Origin: Chondrilla cf. caribensis
Lineage: Eukaryota; Porifera; Demospongiae; Chondrillida; Chondrillidae
NCBI GenBank assembly: GCA_964020155.1
Contig: OZ026546.1
Span: 6,966,379 to 7,030,378, forward strand
DNA: 64,000 nucleotides
Reading direction: 5' to 3'
The notes beneath the pieces are model-generated. The model ran no database searches. It had not been told where the DNA came from and was given only the letters and a program-made list of their open reading frames with translations. Position 1 is the stretch's first letter, and every line of letters begins with the position of its first letter. Both the position numbers and the translations under genes were made by a program. Below are positions 1 through 10,870 of this stretch, piece by piece.

Positions 1-65
1 CCTAGGTGTCAATATGGTCTTTTATCATCACCATTTGATGACAGTTACACTATATATGAACTCAT

Positions 66-386
66 ATGCTAATGTCAAAGTAGCTGGGGGCCCAGTCTGT
101 TCCACCATATATATATACCTGATTATAGTCAGACACGACACAGTGATACTATTCAGAGATCTCATCACTGATGTGAGAACTAAAGGAGATCCTTTAGCTA
201 TAGTACCAATAACTCCTCCTGTCCCACTCACAGCTCGGCTGGAACTAATAGTAGTAACCACTTCACTTCCTCTCCTCAGGGTCCATACCACAGTGTAGGG
301 TTGAGTGCCGTCGTTCGCTGCACACTCAAATGTAGCATTACCTCCTTCTATCACGACCTGACTGGATGTTAAAACGGTGAAGTTGA
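66..386 (-). CDS. Ig-like domain exon of a receptor running off the left edge (possible membrane-form exon of G1)
   Basis: A 321-nt phase-1 exon whose acceptor reads CAG|TC. It encodes one Ig domain with TFECAAND, VWTLRRG and a second cysteine in TVSCLT. The same exon type occurs at 28771-29088 and at 51914-52231; in the last it is followed by FN3, membrane and tail exons (G9). It could be reached by splicing from the G1 Ig exon at 1747, bypassing the G1 terminal exon. Its splice donor is broken: the GTGAG of both relatives is ATGAG here (base 65), so reading would run on to a stop at about base 28. It may therefore be a dead exon or a second secreted end. The rest of the gene lies outside the window. 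Confidence 0.7.
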
Positions 387-965
387 CTGTTTGAGCCGAA
401 ACTATATTACGGGAATCGATATAAATTATAATTAAAGGGTATGATTGCGATTAGTCCTATAGACACTTGTTCTGATCTAAACGTAAATCACAAGATGTAA
501 AGGTGTTATGCACTTAAAATCATATGCTTTATACACTGATTTATTCCACTTACTAACCGATAGCCATAGTAGTCATACCAAACGTATTGCAGAGGTCGAG
601 TCCTCGCGTTCTCCTACATCCTTCGTCATTGCAGTAGCGATTAATTAGCGCCCACGAGGCCATTATGATAGTGCAAGAGCCACATACTACGCACTTGAAG
701 ATCTCGTCTAATATATAGCATTCCGAACAGACTCATCTATAGCTACTGCTGAAATTTGACAAATTCTCCGTGTGCAAATCAATCCGATAAGAACAAGCTC
801 CACAAATCAATTACATATTCATGGCTAATTCTGTTCACTACTCAATGCAAATGCTACAACACTGTATAATTGTATACAAACCTAGCTATGTTATAGTGTT
901 GTTGCTATATACGTAGGTTAACTAAATTACATTAATAACTGGAAAATTACCAAAATATTGCTTGA

Positions 966-3426
966 TCAGACGTTCAATTCAACATTGAGAGGTCTACTGC
1001 GTGAGCCGTTCATTGTCATGTAGACTGTGACTTGGTAACTGGCTCCCTTCTCTGGAAAGTCCACAGCGAAAGCAATCACACGTTTACCAACTGGAGTGCG
1101 ACGTATTGGTTTAGGTCCGCTTGGTGTCACCATGACAACAGATATCACAGAGCCGTCAATATAATCAGCAACGAAACCAGGAACAGACCACACAATAACA
1201 ACTGCCAAACGTGAAGTGAGTGTGATCTTTCTGATCAGAGTAGGAGACACAGTGGTGAAGTCTGTAAGTGAACCATGTAAAAATTCAAAGGTATTACCAC
1301 TGTACAAATAACATAAAATACATGTGTTCCTAAAAACATCCAGTACTGAGACTACCTGACAAAACTACACCCTTCAATACTACTCAAAACCCAAAGACTT
1401 TATCCAAAAATACAATAACTGTACACATTGGTACATGATATCAGGTTACCAGGTATCAGGTGTTATTATTATACTGGTAGACCACTTAGTCAGGAAGGCT
1501 ACTTTACAGGGTGCCTGTCAGAATAGTCAATGGCTAAAGTCTCCCCAGTCTAAATAAGTTACCCTGATTACAGGGTCCCCAGTCAAATATATACTTACAA
1601 AACTGCAACTGCAAAATATTCAATGCCATAGGGTACGTATACCAAGGATCACTGTGATGTGTGGGTTAAGCGTATTTTGTCACTCTAAATCATTGTAGTA
1701 TCTGACAGGAAATACCAGGAACGTTATATGTACACAGGACACTCACTATGAACTGAAATATACACATTTTCTGTGCATATGGAGGCGGGGGCTTCATTAG
1801 CACTAGCTGGGCTGCATTCCACTCTGGTCCCATTTAAGCTGTTCTGAACTCCAGTTATCACCAGCTGGGTTGTGTCAGAACTCAAGAAGGACCCGCTGGA
1901 ACCCGTAACATTAGGAAGGTTAGGATTGATGTCCGTGTGGACTCCTTCCACAGATGTGAGACTCCATGAAATGTTGCCAACAGCAACTTTGAGTTTGCAG
2001 GTGAAAGTGGCCCTCTTCCCTTCCAGAACTGGAACACTCACTGCAGCTTGGTCGATTGGTACAAGTGGACTTTCTGTGAGGAGAGGGATCAAATTTAGTG
2101 TCAAATTGGGAGATTTTAAACATTTGACGCAAGCCTTATTGTGATGGCAAGTGTACCACTACAACTGTATACATGACCTATGTACATAAAGGGTGTGGAT
2201 CACGGAAGATAACACCACCAGTCATACTACAGAATATACGTATACACATGTACATACTGCACATATACCACTCCAGGTATAGGCAGCTTTTGCAGTGACA
2301 AGCTACGAACATATTAGCAGTTGAAAGAACACAGCTGCTGCACCAGTTACATTACAGGTAAAAGTCTGTTTACTACTACAAAGATTCATATACACATGCG
2401 TAGGTGAAAGTGAACACTGTTAGTTGGTAAAACAACACTAGGGTTGACACTTTAAATACATTAGAACATGGAAGTACTTATTGATATAGTAGCCGTCCCC
2501 TGGACTGAAGAGCTGTTACCCTCCTTGTAAATGCACTGAATAGTTCCTCCATTGTCTGCAGCACTGAAGTTCCAGATAGTGATAACAGATTTATCAAACT
2601 GATGTTTTTCTCCTGAATCAGAAGAAGACATCCTGTTATTGCCTGAGACTGCTTTTCGTAAGAAGAAAGGTCCTGGTATGTCAATCCCTCTCAATCCAGT
2701 GATATTCCATAAAAATTCTTTATCATTTCCAGTACAAGTAAAGGTTTTTGATCTACCACAATACACAGGGACTATACCATCTGGTGTCAGCTTATCTACA
2801 CAATAAACAGAAAAGATTTAATGGACAGATTAAGTGATAAATACACAATAAAACAACATATCATGAATACTCTACCACACAAGAGATAACACAGCCCTGG
2901 AGTAGTATATACGTGGACATACCTATTGATATAATAGCCGTCCCCAGAACACTACCATCCTCCAGGTTAATACAATGAATAGTTAATCCACTATCTGTGG
3001 TAGCAAACACAGTGATAGTGATGGTGGAAGATGGAGTGGCATCAGTTGTATCAGTAGTAGTGATCATGGGATTGTTGTTGGCTGCTGACAGTCCAGTGGA
3101 TTGTGTGGACATTGTCTCGCCCAACCTAGTGAAATTCCACACAGCTGCTGCTGTACCAGGTACATTACAGGTAAAAGTCTGTTGACTACCACTGTCTAAG
3201 TAGACTACCATACCACTCGACGTCATAGTATAGTTTGCATCATGTATGGTCAGAGTACCTGCAGACAATCGTGAATTAAAAGGAGGCAAGGTCAGAAAGG
3301 GCAACCATCCAAATTGAATTACAGAAACAAAATCTTACCTCGAGCGACTGGAAACTGAAGTACGCTACTTAGGACGTAAACGACTTGTATGAACACCCAC
3401 ACTGTCTTCCTTGCTGGAGTTGTCAT
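966..3426 (-). CDS. G1: secreted protein with three Ig-like domains and a C-terminal FN3-like domain
   Basis: Five exons: 3426-3339, 3258-2923, 2795-2478, 2073-1747 and 1261-966, all joined in phase 1. The total is 1365 nt, or 454 aa. Residues 1-29 are a signal peptide beginning MTTPARKTVWVF. Ig domains lie at about 30-141, 142-247 and 248-356, each with two cysteines and a tryptophan (for example TFTCNVPG, AVWNF, TIHCINL). Residues 357-454 form an FN3-like domain (VIVWSVPG, ASYQVTV) ending in VELNV and a stop. The stop is conserved in G5 (VEVNL), so secretion looks real rather than accidental. Neither membrane helix nor tail is present unless the 66-386 exon is used instead. Function is unknown; a soluble binding or decoy protein is an inference. 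The second Ig exon ends in A rather than G before its GT donor, still a legal site. Confidence 0.75.
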
Positions 3427-3429
3427 ACT

Positions 3430-3720
3430 CACAACCGACTTGACTCTTAACGAATCCTTGAAAGCGAACTCGAGGTACCGTTACGTCTCGTTATGTGCAG
3501 ACATCCCTCCCAATGAATATCATTAACCGTTCCCTCCCCCTACGCATGTACCGAATCTGTAAACAAACACCGCGTCCGGTGATAGAGAGGTCCCCTCACG
3601 CTAGGCTGCAGTTAAGTAGGACAAAAATTGCAGAGTTCAGACGCACCAACAACTGAGAAGATGAAGGGAACAATGTGGTAGTAGTTGTATCCCTTGGTAT
3701 CAACTGCCTCAAGAGACCCA
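3430..3720 (-). promoter_or_regulatory. G1 class-A promoter and 5' leader region
   Basis: This stretch is alignable by eye to the upstream regions of G5, G7, G9 and two relics. Shared blocks are CGAATCTG(C/T)AAA, CCGCG(A/T)CCGGTGA and a downstream block around 3640-3700 (ACAACTGAGAAGATG). Where the other copies have GGGGATTCCC, this one reads AGAGGTCCCC at about 3588, so its kB-type site is weak or lost. Confidence 0.5.
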
Positions 3721-3789
3721 GTTATGATGTCATCGGCCCTTGTTTGCCCGTTTTAAAAAAATTAATGTAGGTTATCAATAGCGCTGGGG

Positions 3790-3870
3790 CACCCGCAACT
3801 GGGCTGGCCCACCTGGCCCTGGCCCTGCACATCGAACCGGGTAGGCCAGCCCAATTGCGGTTGGCCCAGT
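3790..3870. repeat. GC-rich imperfect hairpin
   Basis: An isolated GC-rich stretch in A+T-rich DNA. CAACTGGGCTGGCC on the left is matched by an inverted GGCCAGCCCAATTG plus GGCCCAGTTG on the right. It could be a tiny MITE. No gene is seen here. Confidence 0.4.
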
Positions 3871-4007
3871 TGTGAGACGTTCGTATAAACAACAATAGCA
3901 TGCGAAGTAACCGTTCACCTTGAAACTTGCGAATCTAAACTAAGTAAAGCGAATTTTAGCTTCAAACCGATTGTCTTCTGTATCGTAACCATTCGATTTC
4001 TAAACAA

Positions 4008-4160
4008 ATGTCCTGGACCAACGAGCAGGAGGTGTTCTGCCTGATTAGCGTATGGTGGTTCGACGAAGAGATCCAGTCATTGTTTGGAAGCCCTAGGAGG
4101 AACCAGACTACATTTCTTCGAATTTCTAGGGAGCTTGGAGAGGCTGCAGGGTACATAGTG
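4008..4160 (+). CDS. Fragment of a Myb/SANT-like DNA-binding domain
   Basis: Plus-strand reading from ATG 4008. The pattern NEQEVFCLISVWWFDEE, then a basic segment with RRNQTTFLRIS and RELGEAAGY, matches the Myb/SANT-like trihelix-type domain (acidic start, WxDEEIQ, KN/RN-xxF-xxI, GY). Such domains occur in transcription factors and in accessory proteins of Harbinger-type transposons. The match stops at GY near 4155, where a possible donor (GTACAT) lies and after which the sequence looks random. It may be a first exon or a stranded piece of a transposon gene. It and the helicase piece at 12.3 kb are the only plus-strand coding matches. Confidence 0.4.
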
Positions 4161-4169
4161 ACTATTACT

Positions 4170-4370
4170 CTGGCCTGCTACATACGACCATACACCATAG
4201 ACTCTAGTATAGAGTCTATGATACGACCGTCTTTCTAAACGCCTCCGGCGTGAAAGACGTCCTTTCTCTCCTCGCCCAGAGCGCTTGGTGGGACGGTCGT
4301 AGCAGGCCAGACTACTGGATACGGCGGATCAGCAACAGGGTGTAGAGTCTATGAACACAGTATGTACTAC
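4170..4370. other. Spacer with a short palindrome
   Basis: CATAGACTCTA followed by an inverted copy (TATAGAGTCTATG) at about 4196-4221 forms a near-perfect hairpin, and another TAGAGTCTATG occurs at 4343. The rest is moderately GC-rich with no supported gene. Confidence 0.4.
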
Positions 4371-6629
4371 GGGGTGCCGTTTGTAAAAAAACCTTCGATG
4401 TACAACCACATGTAGAAACCAGATATTTACATACATCCGTGGACATATATTATATTTCCATGGATGTATATAATATTTCCCTGAATATATATTATATCTC
4501 CATGGAGATATATTATTATCTGTGGATATCACATGATGTCATGTGATCACTCATTGCAAGCCGTAAAATGGGGCATGTGTAAACACTTGACTGAGTCAGT
4601 CCACAGTCCATGGATTGGACTGTGGACTGGCTCAGTGAGAATTTCTGGATACAAACCATGCCCACTTAATGATGATGATTCTTTACCATGTCCACTTCCG
4701 GAAATCAACCACGCCCCCTCCTCTCAGCCTTACAATCTCTGCATACGACATAAGGAAATGAGGACATTTTATGTTGCTGGGTCCCCTCTATCTCAGCAGT
4801 GTATGGGAAATTCCTATTACCTTTTGTCAAGGAGATATATCTATTTCAATTGGCCCAGCATCAATTTAAAGCACACTGATACTAGCTGTACACACATCAC
4901 TACTAGCTGTACACACATCACTAATACCTGTACACACATCACTACGAGCTGTACATACACCACTACTAGGTGTACACACATCACTACCAGTTGTACACAC
5001 AACACTACTAGCTGTACAAACATGTCACTACTACCTGTACACACACTACTACTACCTGTACACACACAACTACTAGCTGTACACCCATCACTACTAGTAC
5101 TAGGTGTACACAAATCACTACTAGGTGTACACACACCACTACTAGGTGTACACACATCACTACTAGGTGTACACACATCACTACTAGCTGTACACGCATT
5201 ACTGATGAAGCAAGATAATGGCTTAAACTGACTCACAGTCGTAGAGCCAACAACATGTTGACCCATAATTTGACTAAATTCCAGCTAATATTATCTTATT
5301 GTGGATATGTCAGCAAATTACCACTTTGTAGTCAATTCAGACTCATGTTTGTACAATGCTCTGGAATGTTATAGATAATGCCAAATCATTTGTTTTTGTG
5401 TGTGTCTGTGGGTGATAATGTAGTTGACTCCACCTGGGTAAGGCCTACTAATTTGTACTCACACAGAGATCTGGGCTTTTTGCCCCCCCCCCTCCTCCCC
5501 CCATTACCTAACACACATGCTTATAAAATTATTAGTCCATTACATGCTGGATTACATATAATCCTCCTTATCAGTGCTATGGTTGTCATGGTTACTCCCC
5601 ATGCTCCACTACTAGCTGTACACACACCACTACTAGGTCCTATACAGCAGGTTGCACAGTCTGATACATCGTATTTACCTGACCTGAATCCTATCAATAC
5701 AATATTATAATCAATTTGAGTTGATAATATATTCTAAGATATATTTTACACTTTAGTAATTGCACACCTTATAAGCTGCTTCTCACATGAAGTGTCTTTC
5801 TCACTGAGCCAGTTCATAGCCCAGCGTTTACAGATAGCCCATACAATGGCAGGAAGTAAATTGGGTAGTCAGTAATAGAAACAACAGTGATGACATCAGT
5901 ATGCACATGAAGATGAAATGAGCACATGGTCAGGGCACTCACCCCTGTACATATTCACATGCATTTCAAATTAGCTTCAAAGTACTAAACATTCTCTTTT
6001 CAGGTACAAGCCGAGTCAGCCTAGCCAGGAAAGGCCTGATAGGAAAAGTTCACTAATGCCTAGGAGTGAGGAGACTTTTGCAATTGGTCTTTGCAGAGAG
6101 CCCTTTTGTCATAAGGAACTTCACTTCATCTGGTTTTATATCTGACTTTGGTCTTCCAGTGCAGGACTTTTGGGCTTCTCTGTTCTGCCCTCCTTCAGCC
6201 ATAATTGTGCCCCGACCATGTGCTCATTCCATCTTCACACTGATGTCATCACTGTTGTTTCTATTACTGACTATGCAATTTACTTCCTGCCATTGTATGG
6301 CTTGCAATGAGTGATCACATGACATCATGTGATATCCATGGATAAGTTATATCTCCACGGAGATATAATATAAATTATGGATAATATGTAAATATAATAT
6401 TATATATATATATACAGATATACATATATATATATATATCTGTGGATATATGTAATACATCCATGGAGATATAATATACATCCACGGAGATATATGTAAT
6501 ATACATCCACAGAGATATATATAATATTACATTATATTATATACATCCATGGATGTATATATATATAATATATATCTGAGTTCTACATGTAGTTGTACAT
6601 CGAAGAGTTTGTTTTACAAATGGCACCCC
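4371..6629. mobile_element. 2.26-kb element with long terminal inverted repeats
   Basis: The left end GGGGTGCCGTTTGTAAAA and the inverted right end (GGGGTGCCATTTGTAAAA) match. The match continues through TTCGATGTACAAC, a zone of (TATATCCATGGATATA)-like units, and CACATGATGTCATGTGATCACTCATTGCAAG (4530-4561 and 6301-6332). Inside, a second inverted pair (about 5835-5935 and 6200-6300) makes a nested fold-back. No transposase is visible, so it is a non-autonomous DNA element. I could not define a target duplication. Confidence 0.75.
4866..5205. repeat. Minisatellite, about 21-bp units (ACTACTAGSTGTACACACAT)
   Basis: About 16 imperfect copies of a unit like CACTACTAGCTGTACACACA lie inside the inverted-repeat element. 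Two more copies stand at 5607-5640. The open frames across it in several directions come from the repeat and are not genes. Confidence 0.85.
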
Positions 6630-7230
6630 ATAAGTGTCATGCAGTCATCATTGTGAATATCATTATACTTCAATGAATATCATTAAATCTAGTCAGTCCA
6701 ACAATTGGCTGTAAACAGGGCCAGACAAACCACAGCCCCCAAGTCTTCACCCCTGCCAGCCCCCATGGTGTTCACACTCAACTGGGGCATGAAAAGGGGG
6801 TAGCCAGTGGGGGCATAAAGTGAATTCTTGTTGATCCACTGCAATTCGTTTCCTAAAATAAGGGATACATGTATTGACAGCTGTGTGGTCTCTATCGACC
6901 AAAGTATACAGCACCACCATTATAACCAGACAACAACTAAGTGTCAAATACTGTAACAATAATGAATTGATGCATAATATTCTTATCGCAGTGCAAACTG
7001 TATCATTTCTTGTACTCCAGGCCTTGAGGTGATACCCGTATACTTGATGGTACTAACCTATTGAGAGCATCACATTGGATTGTATTATTGTGGGGGGAAA
7101 AAATTCTGTAGTGTTTTTGAGTTTTGTGGCTATATACATCTCCCAGATGAAGAATCATGTAGTGTTCCTTCCCACAAATTCAGTGGTGCAGAAAAGTGCT
7201 TGAATAAAATGTAGCCGTCGAATTGAATTA
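6630..7230. other. Spacer, nothing recognised
   Basis: A+T-rich sequence between the inverted-repeat element and the gene relic to the right. I see no open frame, motif or repeat that I can support. Confidence 0.4.
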
Positions 7231-8035
7231 CAGAAACAAAATCTTACCTTGACAAAATACACAGTGGTGGAAGGGGGAGGCAAGCTGTGGGGGTTGGGGG
7301 CATCCTCCCATGGGAAAAATTTTGAAATTGATGATGATTTTCATGCCTTTTTTGCCCTGAATCGATGTCAGCTATGTCAACTATCAGGAGAGCTATGAAT
7401 GTGCATGTGGTTTACTGATTGCAAGCATTAATTTTGATATCAGGATGACATGCAGTGGATAAGTACAATGGAAAGCCCAGGGATGCTAGCTATAGGCATC
7501 GATAAGTGCACATTGCATCAAATAATAATAATAATGGAAGTATCAGTTGAAAGTGGAATATAATATAAATGGAAGGTAGGCTAATAAGTAAATGAATGTG
7601 TACCTTAAGGGCTTCTGAAAAGTGTACTGCAAAATATCTGGTGGGATTCACAAAGGGGTCCAATTGTCCCCCACCCCACCCCTGATTTGCCACTATTACA
7701 AACTGAAGCACGTTACTGAGGATATAATGACCTGTATGAATGTCCACACTGTCTTCCTTGCTGGAGTAGTCATACCCACAACCGACTTCAAGCATCTGCA
7801 GAATACTTGATTCAATGAAGCTTATCATTATAAATCAATACACTAAGAACTGATAACTTCTTAGCATATTATCCCATACATGCGTACTGATTGCATGTTG
7901 GAACGAAAATTGCAGAGTGCAATCACACCTCCAACAGAGAAGATGGAGGGGTGCAGTAGCTATTGTTGCTTCAAAGGGACATCTGTAGTCGAGTGTATGC
8001 ACAGCCTGCCTGTCTCAATAGAAGTAGACATTTCG
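7215..8035 (-). pseudogene. Ghost gene: decayed signal-peptide exon, split by an insertion, with its promoter relic
   Basis: The minus strand from about 7775 reads a clear relative of the G1/G9 signal peptide (MTTPARKTVWTFIQV), then stops. The matching donor end (ACAGAAACAAAATCTTACCT in the plus strand, as in G1 and G9) lies 450 bp away at 7229-7248, so DNA has been inserted at about 7249-7697. Upstream, 7905-8030 repeats the leader block seen before G5 and G7 (AACAGAGAAGATGGAG, TTGCTTCAAAGGGAC). No body exons follow downstream. Confidence 0.65.
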
Positions 8036-8147
8036 GTAGTAGAAGATAATCAAATTATTATTAAACTACAAAATTCATAGCATATTACACATGTATATCA
8101 AGAGATGTACAAATGACACCAGTATAATGTGTCTAATATGTGATTTA

Positions 8148-9261
8148 TCACAAGTTAGCATAAACAGGGTTGGTTTTGCTGATGTGTGCTTGTCCTATTG
8201 GCTCATAAGCAGGATTAGTTGTGAGTTTCATTTCCACTTCTTCATAATTCGGATTCTGAATTGAACCCTCAATGGTAATGGGTTGATAGGCAGGGTTTGA
8301 TTCCAGTTGTACATTATTGATTTCAGTTTCAGAATGTGTCTCCACTTCATCGTAAACATGGTCTTCTCTCCCGGGGTTTTGTGGTGGACTGTTCCCTCTT
8401 GCTACAATGCCAATATAAAGTAGTATGTATTGTATGCACACTTCAGCCATTTACACGACATACACTATAATACTATAATGTAGTATTATTATAAACCACT
8501 GGTTCATAAGCAGGGTTCATCTAAATGATTATCTCATTCTATCCAGATGCCCTATGCCCTATTCACTGTCCACATGGCCCAGATTGCACTTTTTAGCTAC
8601 CTTGTGGCCCTTGACTCTTGTGTAGACCCAATTCAAAAACAAATATCAACTATAGACTTTCAACAACCAATGATTTGATAGTGAATCAAATGTTACAACA
8701 GCACATATTATACTATGATGCACATGGCTTAGTTCAACACTAATATGTCATTATAAAGCACTTTCAGCGTTACTGGTGCATTGTCAATTCAGTTTTATTT
8801 ACCATACAAAAGCATGAACCCATTCAGAACTTATTACTGCTTTCATAACTGATTGTTTAATTCGGGTTAAACAATAATATTATAAAGGAAGGAAAAGGAC
8901 ACCCAACAATGAACTCAACAATGCAGTATACATAATACGTATATCATGCCGTAGGAATCGAATGTTATATACAGATACTCTCATATACACTACAATCCCA
9001 AAGCTCACCTTTTATCAATACAATCAAACACACAGTTAAGACCACCCCAAACAGAATGAGCAAACCAGCAGCAATGACAGCCGGGATAATGATGACATGC
9101 AATGAGACTACAGGTGCACTTGGTGATGTCACAGATGTTGATATCTCTATAGAGATATAATAATGTAACGAAAGCATAAATTAGAAATTACATAGTATGT
9201 ATTATTTTGAGAACTAAAAAAATCAACAACAGGTAAAATAAAAATGCATTCATTGGCACAT

Positions 9262-9296
<35 letters not shown>

Positions 9297-9330
9297 TACA
9301 CACACACATGCGCACGCGCACATACACACA

Positions 9331-9407
<77 letters not shown>

Positions 9408-10781
9408 CTGTAACAACAAACTCCTCTGACACAACACTCTCTGATGATCCATGTTCATTGACTGCAGTCACTCTCACTGTATAACTACCACCACTGAGGA
9501 GACCTTGGTATGTGGTGGTCACTGGGGAAGACAGTCCTGATGGAGTAGCAGAGACTACTTGAGTATCAGATTGACCAGCAGAACGGCCATCTTTAGTGAT
9601 CTGAAGTTGGAATGAGAACATGCTCCCACTCCTCATCCTCTCAGTACCAGGATAGTCTGTACTCAGTACAACAGTTACTGTAGTACCATCAGAGGTTACT
9701 GTGGGTCTAGCTGGGTTGGAGGGTCTACCTGTTGTGAGGGATATAGAATACACAACAAATTGATTCCTATATCCATACAAAATACCATTACAACTCACCC
9801 AACAGAGGAGTCACTGTCACATCACGTTCTGATGTTCCAAACACATTCTTCACTGAAACTCTAAAGGTGTACTCCCTACCAGCTTGTAGTCCTGGGATGA
9901 ACAGGTTGTCACCTCCACGTGATGTGTTTGGATGTAGGACTCCATTTCTGTACACTTTGACAACAAGTGTTGGGTCATCGGGATCCTCCAGGTTGAGCTT
10001 CACTCCAGCACAGCATGTTAGGATGGCACTTGGATCAAGAGAGGTAGGAGCCATTGTGATGTTTGGAGGATCTGTACAGGAAGGTGAACAATATTATAAT
10101 TAATATTGATGAACTGTATAGAAATGTAAACACAGTTTAGGTTATTGACAGAGTAAATACATCTCAGTTATCATAAACATATTAATAATATAATATATGT
10201 TGGAGCAAATGCATTACAATTATAGCAAAATATAATACATGTACGTATGTGTATGGGCCTGCAATTATACAAGGATCAGAACTCACTTGGTCCAAAGAAA
10301 CTTTGAATGTGTGGTTTGCTCAGTCCTACACTGTTCATAACTACAATCGTAGCATTGTTGAATACATTGTTAAATAGATAGAATCCATCAGACGTAAAGG
10401 ACACTTGCGTATCAGAACTGTTATATCGCACTGTTCTTTCATTGATCGTTACCTGATGGGAATAGAACCATAAACTATAACACAGAGGACAGTAAACAGC
10501 CATTTTCCATGCCTCACCTCATAGTACATAATAGTCCGTTGACCGTAAGGTGACAAAGTGATATTAATCACAACATGTGACACATTCAGAACTTGTATTG
10601 ACGCATTCAGAATGATTGGTACTAAATGGAACATAACAAAAACATAGCCTTGTTGCTGTACACAGCACATACATATCTCATGCCATTAATTTACATAGTA
10701 TGTATCATTTTGAGAACTAAAAAAATCAACAACAGGTAAAATAAAAACACACTCATTGGCACATGCACACACACACACCCT

Positions 10782-10870
<89 letters not shown>

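Noticed and set aside
4533..5231. 232-aa plus-strand frame with a CTHITTS-like repeat
   Set aside because: It spans the 21-bp minisatellite inside the inverted-repeat element, and the opposite frames are open too.
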